A DNA stretch of 64,000 bases from positions 5,506,708 to 5,570,707 of the forward strand of contig CM033391.1 in assembly GCA_019426215.1 (NCBI GenBank). The letters are read 5' to 3'. Made by a program: the position numbers and the translations under genes. Of this stretch, positions 47,485-58,198 are shown one piece after another. Numbering within the stretch: position 1 is the first letter of the stretch; every line of letters starts with the position of its first letter. The stretch is from Buddleja alternifolia (lineage: Eukaryota; Streptophyta; Magnoliopsida; Lamiales; Scrophulariaceae). The notes below the pieces were generated by a model. That model did not search any database and was not told the origin of the DNA. It saw only the letters and a list, made by a program, of their open reading frames with translations.

Positions 47485-48933
47485 ACACGTTGCACACTTT
47501 TTACACACACTAGGCATATTTACACATACACAACATATTTTTACACACATAACACACTTTTACACACACAACATATATTTTACACACTATACACTTTTTA
47601 CACACACTACACACATTTACATACACACAACACACTGCATATTTTTTACACATTTTTACTCACACAACACACTTCTACACACACTACATATTGTTTACAC
47701 ACACAACACACTTTTACACATACTACACACATTTTCACACACAATGCACACTTTTTTCACACACAATGCACACTTTTGCACACATTACACATTTTTTTCA
47801 CACACAATGCACATTTTTTACATACACTATACACATTTTCACACAATGCCATTTTTAACACACGCTACACACATTTTCACACACAATGCATACTTTTTAC
47901 ACACAACACACTTTTTATACACACTACACATATTTCACACACAATGCACACTTTTTACACACACTACATACATTTTCACACACAATGCACACTTTTTACA
48001 CACACTACACACTTTTTCACACACAATGCACACTTTTCACACACACTACACACTTTTCACACGCACTACATATTTTTTCACACACAATGCACACTTTTTT
48101 ACACACATTACACACTTTTTCACACACAATGCACATTTTTTACACACTACATACATTTTTCACACACTACACACATTTTTACACACTATGTACATTTTTT
48201 ACACACACTACACACCTGTTCACACACAATGCATACTTTTTACACACACTACACATATTTTCACACACAATGCACACTTTTTACACACACTACATACATT
48301 TTCACACACAATGCACACTTTTTACACACACTACACACTTTATACACACACTACATACTTTTCACACACACTACACATTTTTTACACACACTATACACTT
48401 TTACACTCATCAAACACTTTTTCACACACAATGCATATTTTTTACACACAATGCACACTTTTTACACACACTACACATATTTTCACATACAATACACACT
48501 CTTTACATACATTACACATTTTTTATACACACTAGACATATTTTCACACACTACACATACTTTACACACATCACACATTTTACACACATTTTCACACACA
48601 TCACATATTTTACACACACTACACACATTTTCACACACTATACATATTTTACACACACTACACACATTTTCACACACTACACATATTTTCACACACTACA
48701 CACATTTTGACACACTACACATGTTTTCACACACTACACACATAATTTCACACACTACATACATTTTCACACACTACACACATTTACACACACTACACAT
48801 ATTTTCATACACTACACACATTTTCACACACTACACATATTTTTACACATTTTACACACTTCATACATTTTAACACACTACACGTTTTATACACATTTTC
48901 ACACACATCACATATTTTACACACACTACACAC
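47485..48933 (+). repeat. Left minisatellite arm (CA-rich)
   Basis: About 1.45 kb of degenerate units of about 19-21 bp, chiefly of two kinds: ACACACAATGCACACTTTTT and ACACACTACACACATTTTC. The first kind fills the outer two thirds (to about 48480); the part nearest the centre has only the second kind. The array has almost no stop codons in some frames, so long meaningless open frames of His/Thr/Phe/Tyr repeats (up to 365 codons) appear. Confidence 0.9.
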
Positions 48934-50932
48934 ATATATGTAGTGTGTGAAAATGTGTGGCATATGTGAAAATATGTGTGGTGTGAGTAAAATATGTGAA
49001 AATATGTGTAGTGTGTGTATAATGTGTGAAAATATGTGTAGTGTGTGAAAATGTGTGTAATGTATATGAAATATGTGTAGTGTGTGAAAATGTGTGTAGT
49101 GTGTGTAAAATATGTGTAGTGGGTGAAAATATGTGGTGTGTGAAAATATGTGTAGTGTGTGTAAAATATGTGTAGTGTGTGAAAATATGTGTAGTGTGTG
49201 AAAATGTGTGTAGTGTGTGTAAAATATGTCATTTGTGTGTGAAAATGTGTGTAGTATGTGTAAATTATGTCATCTGTGTGTGAAAATATATGAAGTGTGT
49301 GTAAAATATGTAATATGTCTGTGAAAATATGTGTAGTGTGTGTAAAGTATGTAGTTTATGTAAAATATGTGTAATGTGTGTAAAATGTGTGTAGTGTGTG
49401 TGAAAATGTGTATAGTGTGTGTAAAATATATGAAAATATGTGTAATGTATGTGAAAATACATATAGTGTGTGAAAATATGTGTAATGTATGTGAAAATAC
49501 GTATAGTGTGTGAAAATGTGTAGTGTGTGTAAAATGTGTGTAGTGTATGTGAAAATGTGTATAGTACATGTAAAATGTGTGAAAATATATGTATTGTGTG
49601 AAAATGTGTGTAGTGTTTGTGAAAATATGTGTAGTGTGTGTAAAATGTGTGGTATGTGTGAAAATGTGTATAGTGTATGTAAAATGTGTGAAAATATATT
49701 GCTAGTGTGTGAAAATGTGTGTAGTGTATGTGAAAATATGTATTGTGTGGGTAAAATATGTTTAGTGTGTGAAAATGTGTGTAGTGTGTGTAAAATATGT
49801 GAAAATATGTGTAGTGTGTGTAAAATATGTGAAAATATGTGTAGTATGTGAAAATGTGTGTATTGTGTGTAAAATATGTGAAAATATGTGTAGTATGTGA
49901 AAATGTGTGTATTGTGTGTAAAATATGTGAAAATATGTGTAGTGTGTGAAAATATGTGGTGTGTGAAAATGTGTGTATAAAATATGTCATTTGTGTGTGA
50001 AAATATGTGTAGTGAGTGTAAAATATGTGATCTGTGTGTGAAAATATGTGTAGTGTGTGTAAAATATGTAATGTGTGTGAAAATATGTGTAGTGTGTGTA
50101 AAGTATGTGTAGTTTATGTAAAATGTGTGATGTAGGTGTGAAAATATGTGTAGTATGTGTAAAATGTGTGTAGTGTGTAGTGTGTGTGAAAATGTGTATA
50201 GTGTGTGCAAAATATGTGAAAAAATGTGTAGTGTGTGAAAATGTGTGTGAAAATATGTATAGTGTATGAAAATGTGTGTAGTGTGTGTAAAATGTGTGTG
50301 AAAATGTGTATAGTGTATGTAAAATGTGTGAAAATATATGTAGTGTATGAAAATGTGTGTAGTGTATGTGAAAATGTGTGTAGTGTGTGTGAAAATGTGT
50401 ATAGTGTATGTAAAATGTGTGAAGATATATGTAGTGTGTGAAAATGTGTGTAGTGTATGTGAAAATATGTGTAGTGTGTGTAAAATGTGTGTAGTATGTG
50501 TGAAAATGTGTATAGTGTATGTAAAATGTGTGAAAATATATGTAGTGTGTGAAAATGTGTGTAGTGTATGTGAAAAGATGTGTAGTGTGTGCAAAATATG
50601 TGAAAATATGTGTAGTGTGTGAAAATGTGCGTAGAGTGTGTAAAATATGAGAAAATATGTGTAGTGTGTGTAAAATATGTGAAAATATGTGTAGTGTGTG
50701 AAAATGTGTGTAGTGTGTGTAAAATATGTGAAAATATGTGGTGTGTGAAAATGTGTGTAATTTGTATGAAAATATGTGGTGTGTGAAAATATGTGTAGTG
50801 TGTGTAAAATATGTGTAGTATGTGAATATATGTGTAGTGTGTGAAAATGTGTATAGTGTGTGTAAATATGTGTAAAAAGTGTATAGTGTATGTGTAAATG
50901 TATTCAAGTGTTTGTGTAAATTGTGTGTTGGG
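48934..50932 (-). repeat. Right minisatellite arm (TG-rich)
   Basis: About 2.0 kb of the same minisatellite in reverse orientation: units such as ATGTGTAGTGTGTGTAAAAT and GTGTGTAGTGTGTGAAAAT. The reverse complement of the ACAATGCACAC variant of the left arm is absent here, so the arms pair well near the centre (48480-49390) but only by motif further out. The turn point lies within CACTACACACATATATGTAG, at about 48925-48944. Confidence 0.9.
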
Positions 50933-51144
50933 GGTGTATTAAATTTCAAACTAAGATAGACCCAATTCGGACCCAATTTGGACCCATATTGGGCCCAACT
51001 TAAGACCCAATTGGATCCAAAAATAAGTGAGAACAACCCAGTTGGAACGATAAAGAAAAAACTTAGGACCCAACCCAACTAAAACCTAGGTGGATTGAGT
51101 TTGAAATATATCTTTGGACCCAAATTGCCACCCCTATTTACAGG

Positions 51145-51689
51145 CTTTATTTGCAATCTTTAATACTTGAAGAATGGTGATTTAGTCAATTTGAATAATG
51201 ACATAATACCATAAATAGTTATTATCCGGGACGGAAATAGTATTTTTAGACTTTAGGAATGGCGAAATTTCGAATAAAAATTTCTGCAGAGCCAATTTAT
51301 TTTTGCCTAATATTAAGGATGTGCGGGTGCCACCATCAGCCTCTGACTCCATACCTAATTATTGTAAGGGGTTGATCAATAATAGATAGCACAAATGTGG
51401 CAAGTATGAAACAATAGTTGAAAATTTTGAGTCCAAATTGAGTTTGATCATGTTCAATTAATCATATACCAAAGTGCAATATAATTACTATCTTCGAGCA
51501 CACTTTATTGCCCGAGCATGAAATTTCTTGAAGCAACAACTATTTGTTTTTATTGTACTATAATTACTAAATATATATTGCCAGTGAATAGTTCTTTATT
51601 TACAATTACTAAATATATATAAATCAGAAATTTATCAACACTAAATAGTATCAATTTACATTTTAAAAATAAAATAAAATTGGTTTTAT
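51145..51689. other. Intergenic stretch, no gene seen
   Basis: The original target region of the foldback element continues here. A+T-rich; no open frame of note. Confidence 0.4.
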
Positions 51690-52190
51690 ATATCCTTCAA
51701 TTGAAAGTTTACAACGCCTGGAAAAATAAAATTCATATCGACTCAAACGACGTAGTAAGAACATCTGAAACACCAACTATCAAGTTCTTGAAAATAACAA
51801 ATTTTAAAAACTCGCAAACGAACATAAGAAAATTCTTGTACAACTCCTATTGAAAGAGAGATGAAATTCTTATTTGAGAGAAAAATCAAATTCTCATACG
51901 AGAGAGAAAATAGAATACTAAACAAAATATCTCAAATGCTATATCAAAACTTATGTATCATCCGTCTTTATCTCGTCAAATATGTCTCTATCTCTTTAGA
52001 TCCATACTCGTCTCGCCAGATTTAATGATGTGATGTACAACTTGAAGAAGGGTGTTCCAACCCAACCCGCAGACAATAGTGGTGGTAACAGTGGTGAAGT
52101 AGACGACTCCTTCACCAAGCCATCGCTGACGGAGAAAAATAAAAGAAAAAAGAAGACTAGAGTTTAGAGAGATAGAGAGAGAGAGAGGCG
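51690..52190 (-). mobile_element. Poly(A)-type retroposon, copy 2
   Basis: Diverged, inverted copy of the unit at 3055-3551. On the minus strand it has the same CT-rich start, the block TTACCACCACTATTGTCTGC corresponding to TTACTACCACCATCGTCGGC, the paired motifs TCTCTCGTATGAGAATTTGA/TCTCTCAAATAAGAATTTCA, and the end CTTTCAATTGAAGGATATAT. Its 3' A tail has decayed and I could not find a target duplication, so it is older than copy 1. Confidence 0.7.
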
Positions 52191-52359
52191 TCCACAATTG
52201 CTTTCCAATCTTTTCTTCAATTTACATTTGTATAGCAATAATTTGAAAATGTTTATTTCAAAATCTACTAGAAATATTATTGAGAGTTTAAGAATTGTAG
52301 CGATAGATTGCTGAAATCATGAACTTTTATTCAAAAATCATTTATCGTTTATTTAAATT

Positions 52360-52832
52360 TATGAATGTCAAAAAGTTGGGGAGTAAAAGATGATAATGAA
52401 TAATTATACTTTATTTTACATATCTTAATACATGTCGTTATTAGAAAAATGATTCATGAGACCCGTGAGTCACAAAGTTGTCCATACTTCTATTTGTAGA
52501 CAAGGAAGGAGTAACAATTTAGGCTCAGTGTGGGAATAAATAAAAAAAAAAAGGTTAAAACTAGAGATTTTTGGATTTTGGATCATGAACTTTTATTTAT
52601 GAATGTCAAAAAGTTGGGGAGTAAAAGATGATAATGAATAATGATACTTTATTTTACATATCTTAACACATGTCGTTATTAGAAAAATGATTCATGGCCA
52701 ATCATGAGACTCGTGAGTCACAAAGTTGTCCATAGTCCTATTTGTAGAGAAGGAAGGAGTTACGATTTAGGGCTCAGTGTGTGAATACAAAAAAAAACAA
52801 AAGGTTAAAACTAGAGATTTTTGGATTTTGGG
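52360..52832 (+). repeat. Tandem duplication of about 235 bp
   Basis: 52360-52582 recurs at 52598-52832: both start ATGAATGTCAAAAAGTTGGG and end CTAGAGATTTTTGGATTTTG. They differ by point changes and small indels, including a GGCCAATC insertion in the second copy. The repeated sequence has no recognised function. Confidence 0.85.
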
Positions 52833-52867
52833 TGTGTTGTGGGGGGGTTAAATTCTTGGTTGGTCTC

Positions 52868-52962
52868 GGCCCATTCACAGCCGTCGGATCAGCCAAAGGT
52901 GGGGTGAAATTGCTAAATAACCCCCCCCCCCTGTTGGGGATCCGGCGGCTGTGACTGGGCCG
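52868..52962. repeat. GC-rich inverted repeat with C and G runs
   Basis: GGCCCATTCACAGCCGTCGG (52868-52887) is mirrored by the reverse complement of 52939-52962 with 21 of 23 matches. Between and beside the arms are homopolymer runs: C12 at 52921-52932 and a G run near 52984-52999. The unit is probably the remnant of a mobile element inserted in A+T-rich DNA. Confidence 0.55.
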
Positions 52963-53029
52963 CCCAGCATAGAATTGCCCGTTGGGGGGGGGGGAGGGGG
53001 GTTTTAAAATTTCATGCAAAGCAAAAATT

Positions 53030-54684
53030 TTAAGTTAAAAGAGGGCTGGGTGTGCTCCACCTCTGCTTGTAGGGTCCATAACATACCGGACTCTTAAAAT
53101 GTCTTTGATTATAAAAAGAGAGGGAAAAAAATCGAGTTACCAGCTTCAATTCTTTATTTACCCTTGATTTTTAGTAAGGAAAACATTTTACTCATCTCAA
53201 AATGCTAGTACTTTCAATGGCGGAATCTAGACTCGATGGATCTTGGACCCAATTGGACCCAAAGAGTCTCAGACCCGATGGATGCCCCTATCTCGTTGGT
53301 GTCAATGGGTCGAGTCGTGTCCTTCTCTTAGGTCTCAAATTCAATAATTGAATTTGGGGCGGGTCTCCAGGGTTTTTATTGGGCCTAGATCTGATTTATA
53401 CCCATCCAATTGACGGACTCGTTCTTTATACTTCATTCTTCAAAATTGTTTAACCTTTCTTTTTTTTTTGGTTACCAAAATCCAAGATACAAATATAGTA
53501 TAAAAGAATGAAATTGGGCCAAAATTATATTTTTACCTTCTCCTTTTCTTATCAATTTTTTTCAACGTTAATCTGTTAATGGATCCAAGATTATTGGGCT
53601 CAAAGGAGTATTCACATTATACAATTTGCTCTCTTCAATTGGGCTGACATTAAAAGTTGACTCCATTAACCCAAAGCCCAAACTACACCACAAAATAATT
53701 TTCGTAACTTTCATCCTTTATTTGAAAAATTACTTATAACGCTATAGCATAACTATATTAATATCATGTTCATATGTCACACCCCAGATTAATTTATTTT
53801 ATTTAGGGGAATCAAAATTAAAGAATAACGATAAAATTATACCAATATTCTTACTCAAGTTGCCCAATTTGAAATAAATTATTTTTGTCACATCTATCTA
53901 CATTTAGGGGCTCGGTATCGGGCCACTTGCAATAATATAATGGCCCATTTAAGTTGAAAGTTTTCTTTTAGAAAAAAGGTCTCATTGAAAGAAAAGAATG
54001 AAAAAAAAAAAAAAGAGAGGGAAACTTCACAATCCTATTAATCAAAATATCAAATCAAGATAATATTCTCGACAAATATTGGTAGAATTGGAAAACTCAA
54101 TTTGGTTTGGGAAATAGTTTGATTCAATAAGCTGAACTAGGAACTATTTTGAAATAATTCTCGTTTTGTCAAAATAATTAACTCAAATTTTACACTTTAC
54201 TCCAATGCAACCTTTCAATAGATCAATGCCTCCAACCCTAAACCCAAAACACTATAAAAGAAGAGCACGACCTAAATTGGAAAAATCTGTGCGAAGCAAT
54301 TTGCATTCATAATGGTAATTTATATTCCGCAATATAGATGCACGGCACATGTATATATTATAGGCGAAGTTTATATTTAAGAAAACATTTTACGCACTTA
54401 ATGTGTGTATATATATATGTAGGGTATGGATCAAATATATCCCTTTACATTAGGTAAGATATAAGACCCAATCTACACTATTGATACCATTTGATCCCAA
54501 GGTCCGGATTTTATTCTATTTTTCAAATTGTATAATTAATTTTAATGATGACAGGGGCATTTTAGTCAATGAACGAAAATATTCTGTTACAAAATAAAAT
54601 AAGAGGAGGAGAGAGTGGCTGTTCAATTGACGGCCACCACCACCACCACCACAATTGATTTGAATGTGTCAGCCGCAATTAAAT
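53030..54684. other. Intergenic stretch, no gene seen
   Basis: At about 53215-53420 there are GGACCCAATTGGACCC and related phrases similar to the subterminal blocks of the foldback element at 47276-51136, perhaps a degraded relative. The rest is A+T-rich, with a (CCA)n run near 54635-54652. Confidence 0.4.
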
Positions 54685-55044
54685 ATGAAGGAAAGAGAGA
54701 GAAATTAATTTGGTGATAATTTCCAGCCGCCATGAATTTTCCCATTTTTGCTGCTCTTCTTCTTCATGGTGGTGCAGATGACGATGTCATGTCCAGAAAT
54801 AAAGAGGAATTAGAGAGAAAACCACAATCATCATCACAATCGCCACCAATATATTCTCTATCTTATGAAGGAAAGAGAGAGAAATTAATTTGGTGATAAT
54901 TTCCAGCCGCCATGAATTTTCCCATTTTTGCTGCTCTTCTTCTTCATGGTGGTGCAGATGACGATGTCATGTCCAGAAATAAATAGAAATTAGAGATAAA
55001 ACCACAACCATCATCACAATCGCCACCAATATATTATCTATCTT
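54685..55044 (+). repeat. 180-bp tandem duplication with a small open frame
   Basis: 54685-54864 and 54865-55044 are consecutive direct copies with few differences. The first contains a 54-codon open frame (54732-54896) beginning MNFPIFAALLLHGGADDDVM that runs across the boundary into the second copy. In the second copy a stop (TAG) appears after MSRNK. The frame has a hydrophobic start but nothing shows that it is a gene. Confidence 0.85.
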
Positions 55045-55179
55045 ACAGTAACCTTTTAAGATGAAACTAAATTATTTATCAAAATTGATTGAAAATTGAA
55101 TAATAAAAGATTTGTGTATTTTTAGATAAAAAAGTGTTGGGTTCAAGTAGTGATTTGAATACATTATACAGCAGCTTAT

Positions 55180-55500
55180 ATTACATTATACAGTATGTTA
55201 TATCACATTATACAGTATTTTATAACCCATTATACAGTATGTGTTTACACATCAAACAGTTACAATCTAATAAACAATTATACAGTATGTTATAACTAAT
55301 TATACAGTGTGTGTTTACATATCATACCGTTACAATCTTATAAACAATTTTACAGTATGTTATAACTCATTATACAGTGTGTGTTTACATATCATACAGT
55401 TACAATCATATAAACTATTTTACAGTATATTATAACTAATTATACAGTATGTTATAACTCATTATACAGTGTGTGTTTACACATCATACAGTTACAATCT
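55180..55500 (+). repeat. Minisatellite, period about 71 bp
   Basis: About four tandem copies built from TTATACAGTATGTTATAACT, ATTATACAGTGTGTGTTTAC and CATCATACAGTTACAATCT phrases. The last copy has an extra internal 22-bp step. It lies just upstream of the GapC fragment. Confidence 0.8.
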
Positions 55501-55658
55501 AAATATATATTTTTAATTTTTTACAAGAAAAAAATGAAAAATAAATAAATAGAAGCCCCTAATCATCACTCTTCTCCATTATCAGCTCTTTCTGCGTTTC
55601 TTTCTGCAATTTTTCTCTCTCTATCTAAGGTCAGATTTTATTCTCTCTCTCTAAACTA

Positions 55659-55842
55659 ATGGGGAAGATCAAAATCAGAATTAATGGTAAAAACTTTTCT
55701 CCAATCTATTTCGTAATTTCAATTCTTAGTTCATAGTTTCATACAATAAAATTCAATTTTTGTTGTTGTTGATAATGACGTTAATCGATCAGGATTCGGA
55801 AGAATCGGTCATTTGGTTGTGAGAATTGTTCTACAGAGAGAC
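55659..55842 (+). pseudogene. GapC (cytosolic GAPDH) 5' fragment
   Basis: Exon 1, 55659-55686, encodes MGKIKIRIN and the first base of the next codon. A GT-AG intron covers 55687-55792. Exon 2 from 55793 encodes GFGRIGHLVVRIVLQRD and breaks off at 55842, where GAPDH would continue into the rest of the NAD-binding domain. The start is typical of plant cytosolic GAPDH and its first intron is in the family's position, so this is a genomic duplicate rather than a retrocopy. Changes at normally conserved sites (Arg for Gly before ING, His for Arg in FGRIGR) and the missing remainder show it is dead. A CT-rich leader of about 100 bp precedes the ATG. Confidence 0.85.
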
Positions 55843-55846
55843 TGTT

Positions 55847-57284
55847 ATACCCCTGATGCAGTCAAATTAATTATCCCGTGATAGGAGTCGTTTTTGCATA
55901 AGTTTTTAGGCCCTTTTAATGACAATTTAGGCTCGTATACGGTTTATTTCGTGCCACTCGTGCGTTTAATATGTGTGTGAAGTGATTTCAGGTAGTAAGC
56001 GACGATGGACGAAGAAAAGGAAAAAAAAGACGACTCGTTCATCCACTTTGCTCTGGCTCTTGAAACGCCCGCCCAGGCGCCACCCAGACAGAGAAAAATC
56101 GGTGTTCTGAAGCGCCCGCCTAGGCGCCAATCGACCCGCGCCTAGGCGCCACATGTCGCGCGCCTGGGCGCCACTTGTCTCCACGCCTGGGCGCCCCGGA
56201 ACTTATGCCTCAAGAAATAAACGTCACATAGGCGGCGCCTGGGCGCCAATCAACTCCCGCATAGGCGCCGCAATAACAGATTTTGGAATGTATAAATAGG
56301 AGTTTTCAATTCATTTGAAGGGTTCGAAATCTGGGAGATTAGGGGCGATTTGCTGGGTTTTGGGCCATTCTTCATCAACTCTAAGAGGTTAAGAAGGAGA
56401 TCTAGCTTGGGATTGAAGCTCTCGACTCGGATACATCATCAATCAAGCAATATAGGAAGTTTTCATATGTTTTTCATTACATACTTGTCTATGATTATGT
56501 ATATGACTATATTAGGATCTTCTATGTTACTGATTATGAGCTAAATTTGTGAGACTAAGGCCATGTGAAGGCCAATTTATGAGTCTAGATATGTGAAGTT
56601 ACTTTTTGTATTAATTCTCCTATTGCTTTGTGTGTTAATTCTATGCTTTTATGCCAATCATGTGTTTGATCACCATATGCTTGCTATCTTGCCTAATCTA
56701 GTTGTTTGAGAGAAGATAGATTAGGGTGCAAGGAAATTAACACATCACCCGAAACAAATGAGGGATTGCTCCTAGAAATAGGTAATGATTCCCGGGTGTT
56801 GTTAGCCGGATTTATTCGGGGAAGCTCTAGAACGTTAATGCGTGATTTTTGATTAGATTATCGGATAGACATATTTAGAGAACCGTCAACTAATCATAGG
56901 ATTGTTATGAGCCGAGACATCGGGTAATAATTAATTTAGGAGTTTCCACCAAAGCAATAGGAGTCTAATAATTCAAGGAGTAACCCATATAAATTGACGA
57001 GTAGATTTGGTTGTAGCATGTGCCTTGGTCATTTTATCATATGTGAAGTTTAATCCATAGTTTGTTCCCTCCTTTGGTCCTTCGTTTACAATTGTTTTTA
57101 GTCCCGCTTTACTTTAAGTGTCTTTTACCTTTTTGAAAATCAGAAATTAAAAATCCAAGTCTCCGTGGTTCGACAACCCGGACTTATTTTTGTCCATTTT
57201 TATTACTATCGCGACTAGTACTCTTGCTATCCAAAGCACGTTAGGTTCTAGCGTGTCATCCCGCTTGTTTTTTTTCTCTTTTTT
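55847..57284 (+). mobile_element. LTR-like insertion ending the GapC fragment
   Basis: 1.4 kb with the features of an LTR: a TGTTATACCCC start immediately after the break in GapC, a TATA box TATAAATAGG at 56291-56300, a long transcribed part, and close to its end TCTCCGTGGTTCGACAACCC, a phrase common near the 3' end of plant gypsy-type LTRs. There are no gag or pol sequences, so it is a solo or truncated LTR. The 8-mer AGACTGTT occurs at both sides (55839-55846 and 57285-57292), so the limits given assume it is a target duplication. LTR elements normally make 4-6 bp duplications, so the ends and even the class are uncertain. Confidence 0.5.
56068..56270 (+). repeat. Cluster of GCGCC(C/T)(A/G)GGCGCC-type palindromes
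   Basis: About eight variants of a 10-13 bp palindrome (CGCCTAGGCGCC, CGCCTGGGCGCC, GCATAGGCGCC) occur in roughly 200 bp, just upstream of the LTR-like TATA box at 56291. It is the most GC-rich stretch in the area. It may be a promoter-proximal control region of the element. Confidence 0.7.
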
Positions 57285-57379
57285 AGACTGTTGGATTTAA
57301 TTGATCCAATGGTATATATTGGGTTTTATATCTTATCTAAGAGAGGGTATGTATTAGATCTTGACCCTATATATGTATA

Positions 57380-58082
57380 CGGTAAAACCTCTATACAAAA
57401 ACACTCTAAAAATAATCTCCTTATAGTAATAAAAAATCATGATCCCAACTCAGGACCAGTTATAAATAAGAATAAACTCTACATTGTAATATTTCATTTT
57501 TTTTTAGGACCATCCTTAAGAAATTTACCTCCATATAGTAATAAAATGACAGTAAATTTCAAATATATTTATATATCTATATAAAATATCTAGAACTATT
57601 TAACTATGTTACATTAAACTTAAAATGATATGAAATACTTATATAAAATTGTCTATGACAATAACTTAATTTTTTTGGTTGATACCGTATCCTTTAACTT
57701 GCGCGTTCGTAGTAACTCGTCAACACAACCAACTTCTTGTTGAATCTAAAACATTTCCAGCTTGTCCAACATGCTTGAAGCTTCTTGACACGAGACTTTT
57801 TCTATTTCTACACTATACATACATGAATAAATTTTTTAAATCTAATATATACACAATGTACATGCATGATGTACGTACATTTGTTTTTTTAAAATTCATT
57901 AATCTTATATATCTTTTAAATTCATGTTTTTAAAATATGAAGGAACACAATTCCAAGTGTCGTATAATGTATATTAGTTATTTTTTTTAAATTATAATTT
58001 TTATATATAAATTTAAAAATAACCTCCCTATAGTAATATTTTTATCTGGTCCCGAGGATATTACTGTATAAAGGTTTTACTA
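57380..58082. mobile_element. Emigrant/pogo-like DNA element
   Basis: The left end CGGTAAAACCTCTATAC (57380-57396) is the inverse of the right end GTATAAAGGTTTTAC (about 58066-58080), with a TA dinucleotide outside each end. Terminal sequence of the type CAGTAAAACCTCTATA with a TA target site is characteristic of plant Emigrant/Lemi (pogo-type) elements. The 703-bp interior contains a GC-richer patch (57700-57790) that may be a transposase remnant, but no readable frame. Confidence 0.6.
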
Positions 58083-58198
58083 TATATATATATATAATGT
58101 GAATTGTAAGATGAAACCAAATTGTAAAGTTTGTTGCTACCACGATCGATGGTTGATCAACTATTTGCCATTGGCTGATCACCATCTAATTTAGTTTT

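Larger units (their letters stand above)
47276..51136. mobile_element. hAT-ended foldback element with opposed minisatellite arms
   Basis: A 3,861-bp element. The ends are inverted: left TAGAGGTGGCAATTGGG (47276-47292), right on the minus strand TAGGGGTGGCAATTTGGG (from 51136). The 8-bp direct repeat TTTACAGG occurs at 47268-47275 and 51137-51144; an 8-bp target duplication is the hallmark of hAT transposition. Inside both ends are inverted GGGTCC/GGGTCGG-rich subterminal blocks (about 47296-47420 and 50955-51125), plausible transposase-binding repeats. The centre is a huge CA-rich then TG-rich repeat pair meeting at about 48933. There is no transposase, so it would move only with help from another element. 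Transcripts across it could fold into a very long hairpin. Confidence 0.85.

Noticed and set aside
47744..50594. Very long open frames (263-412 codons) rich in His, Thr, Phe and Tyr
   Set aside because: They are translations of a degenerate minisatellite lacking stops in those frames; several overlapping frames are open at once, and no domain or normal codon use is present.
47485..50932. Regularly spaced repeats resembling a CRISPR-like array
   Set aside because: The units are contiguous and degenerate without unique spacers, and the host is a plant.
55839..57292. Reading the flanking AGACTGTT 8-mers as proof of a hAT insertion
   Set aside because: The insert has LTR-type features and lacks hAT-type inverted ends, and an 8-mer match could be chance; kept only as a possible boundary.
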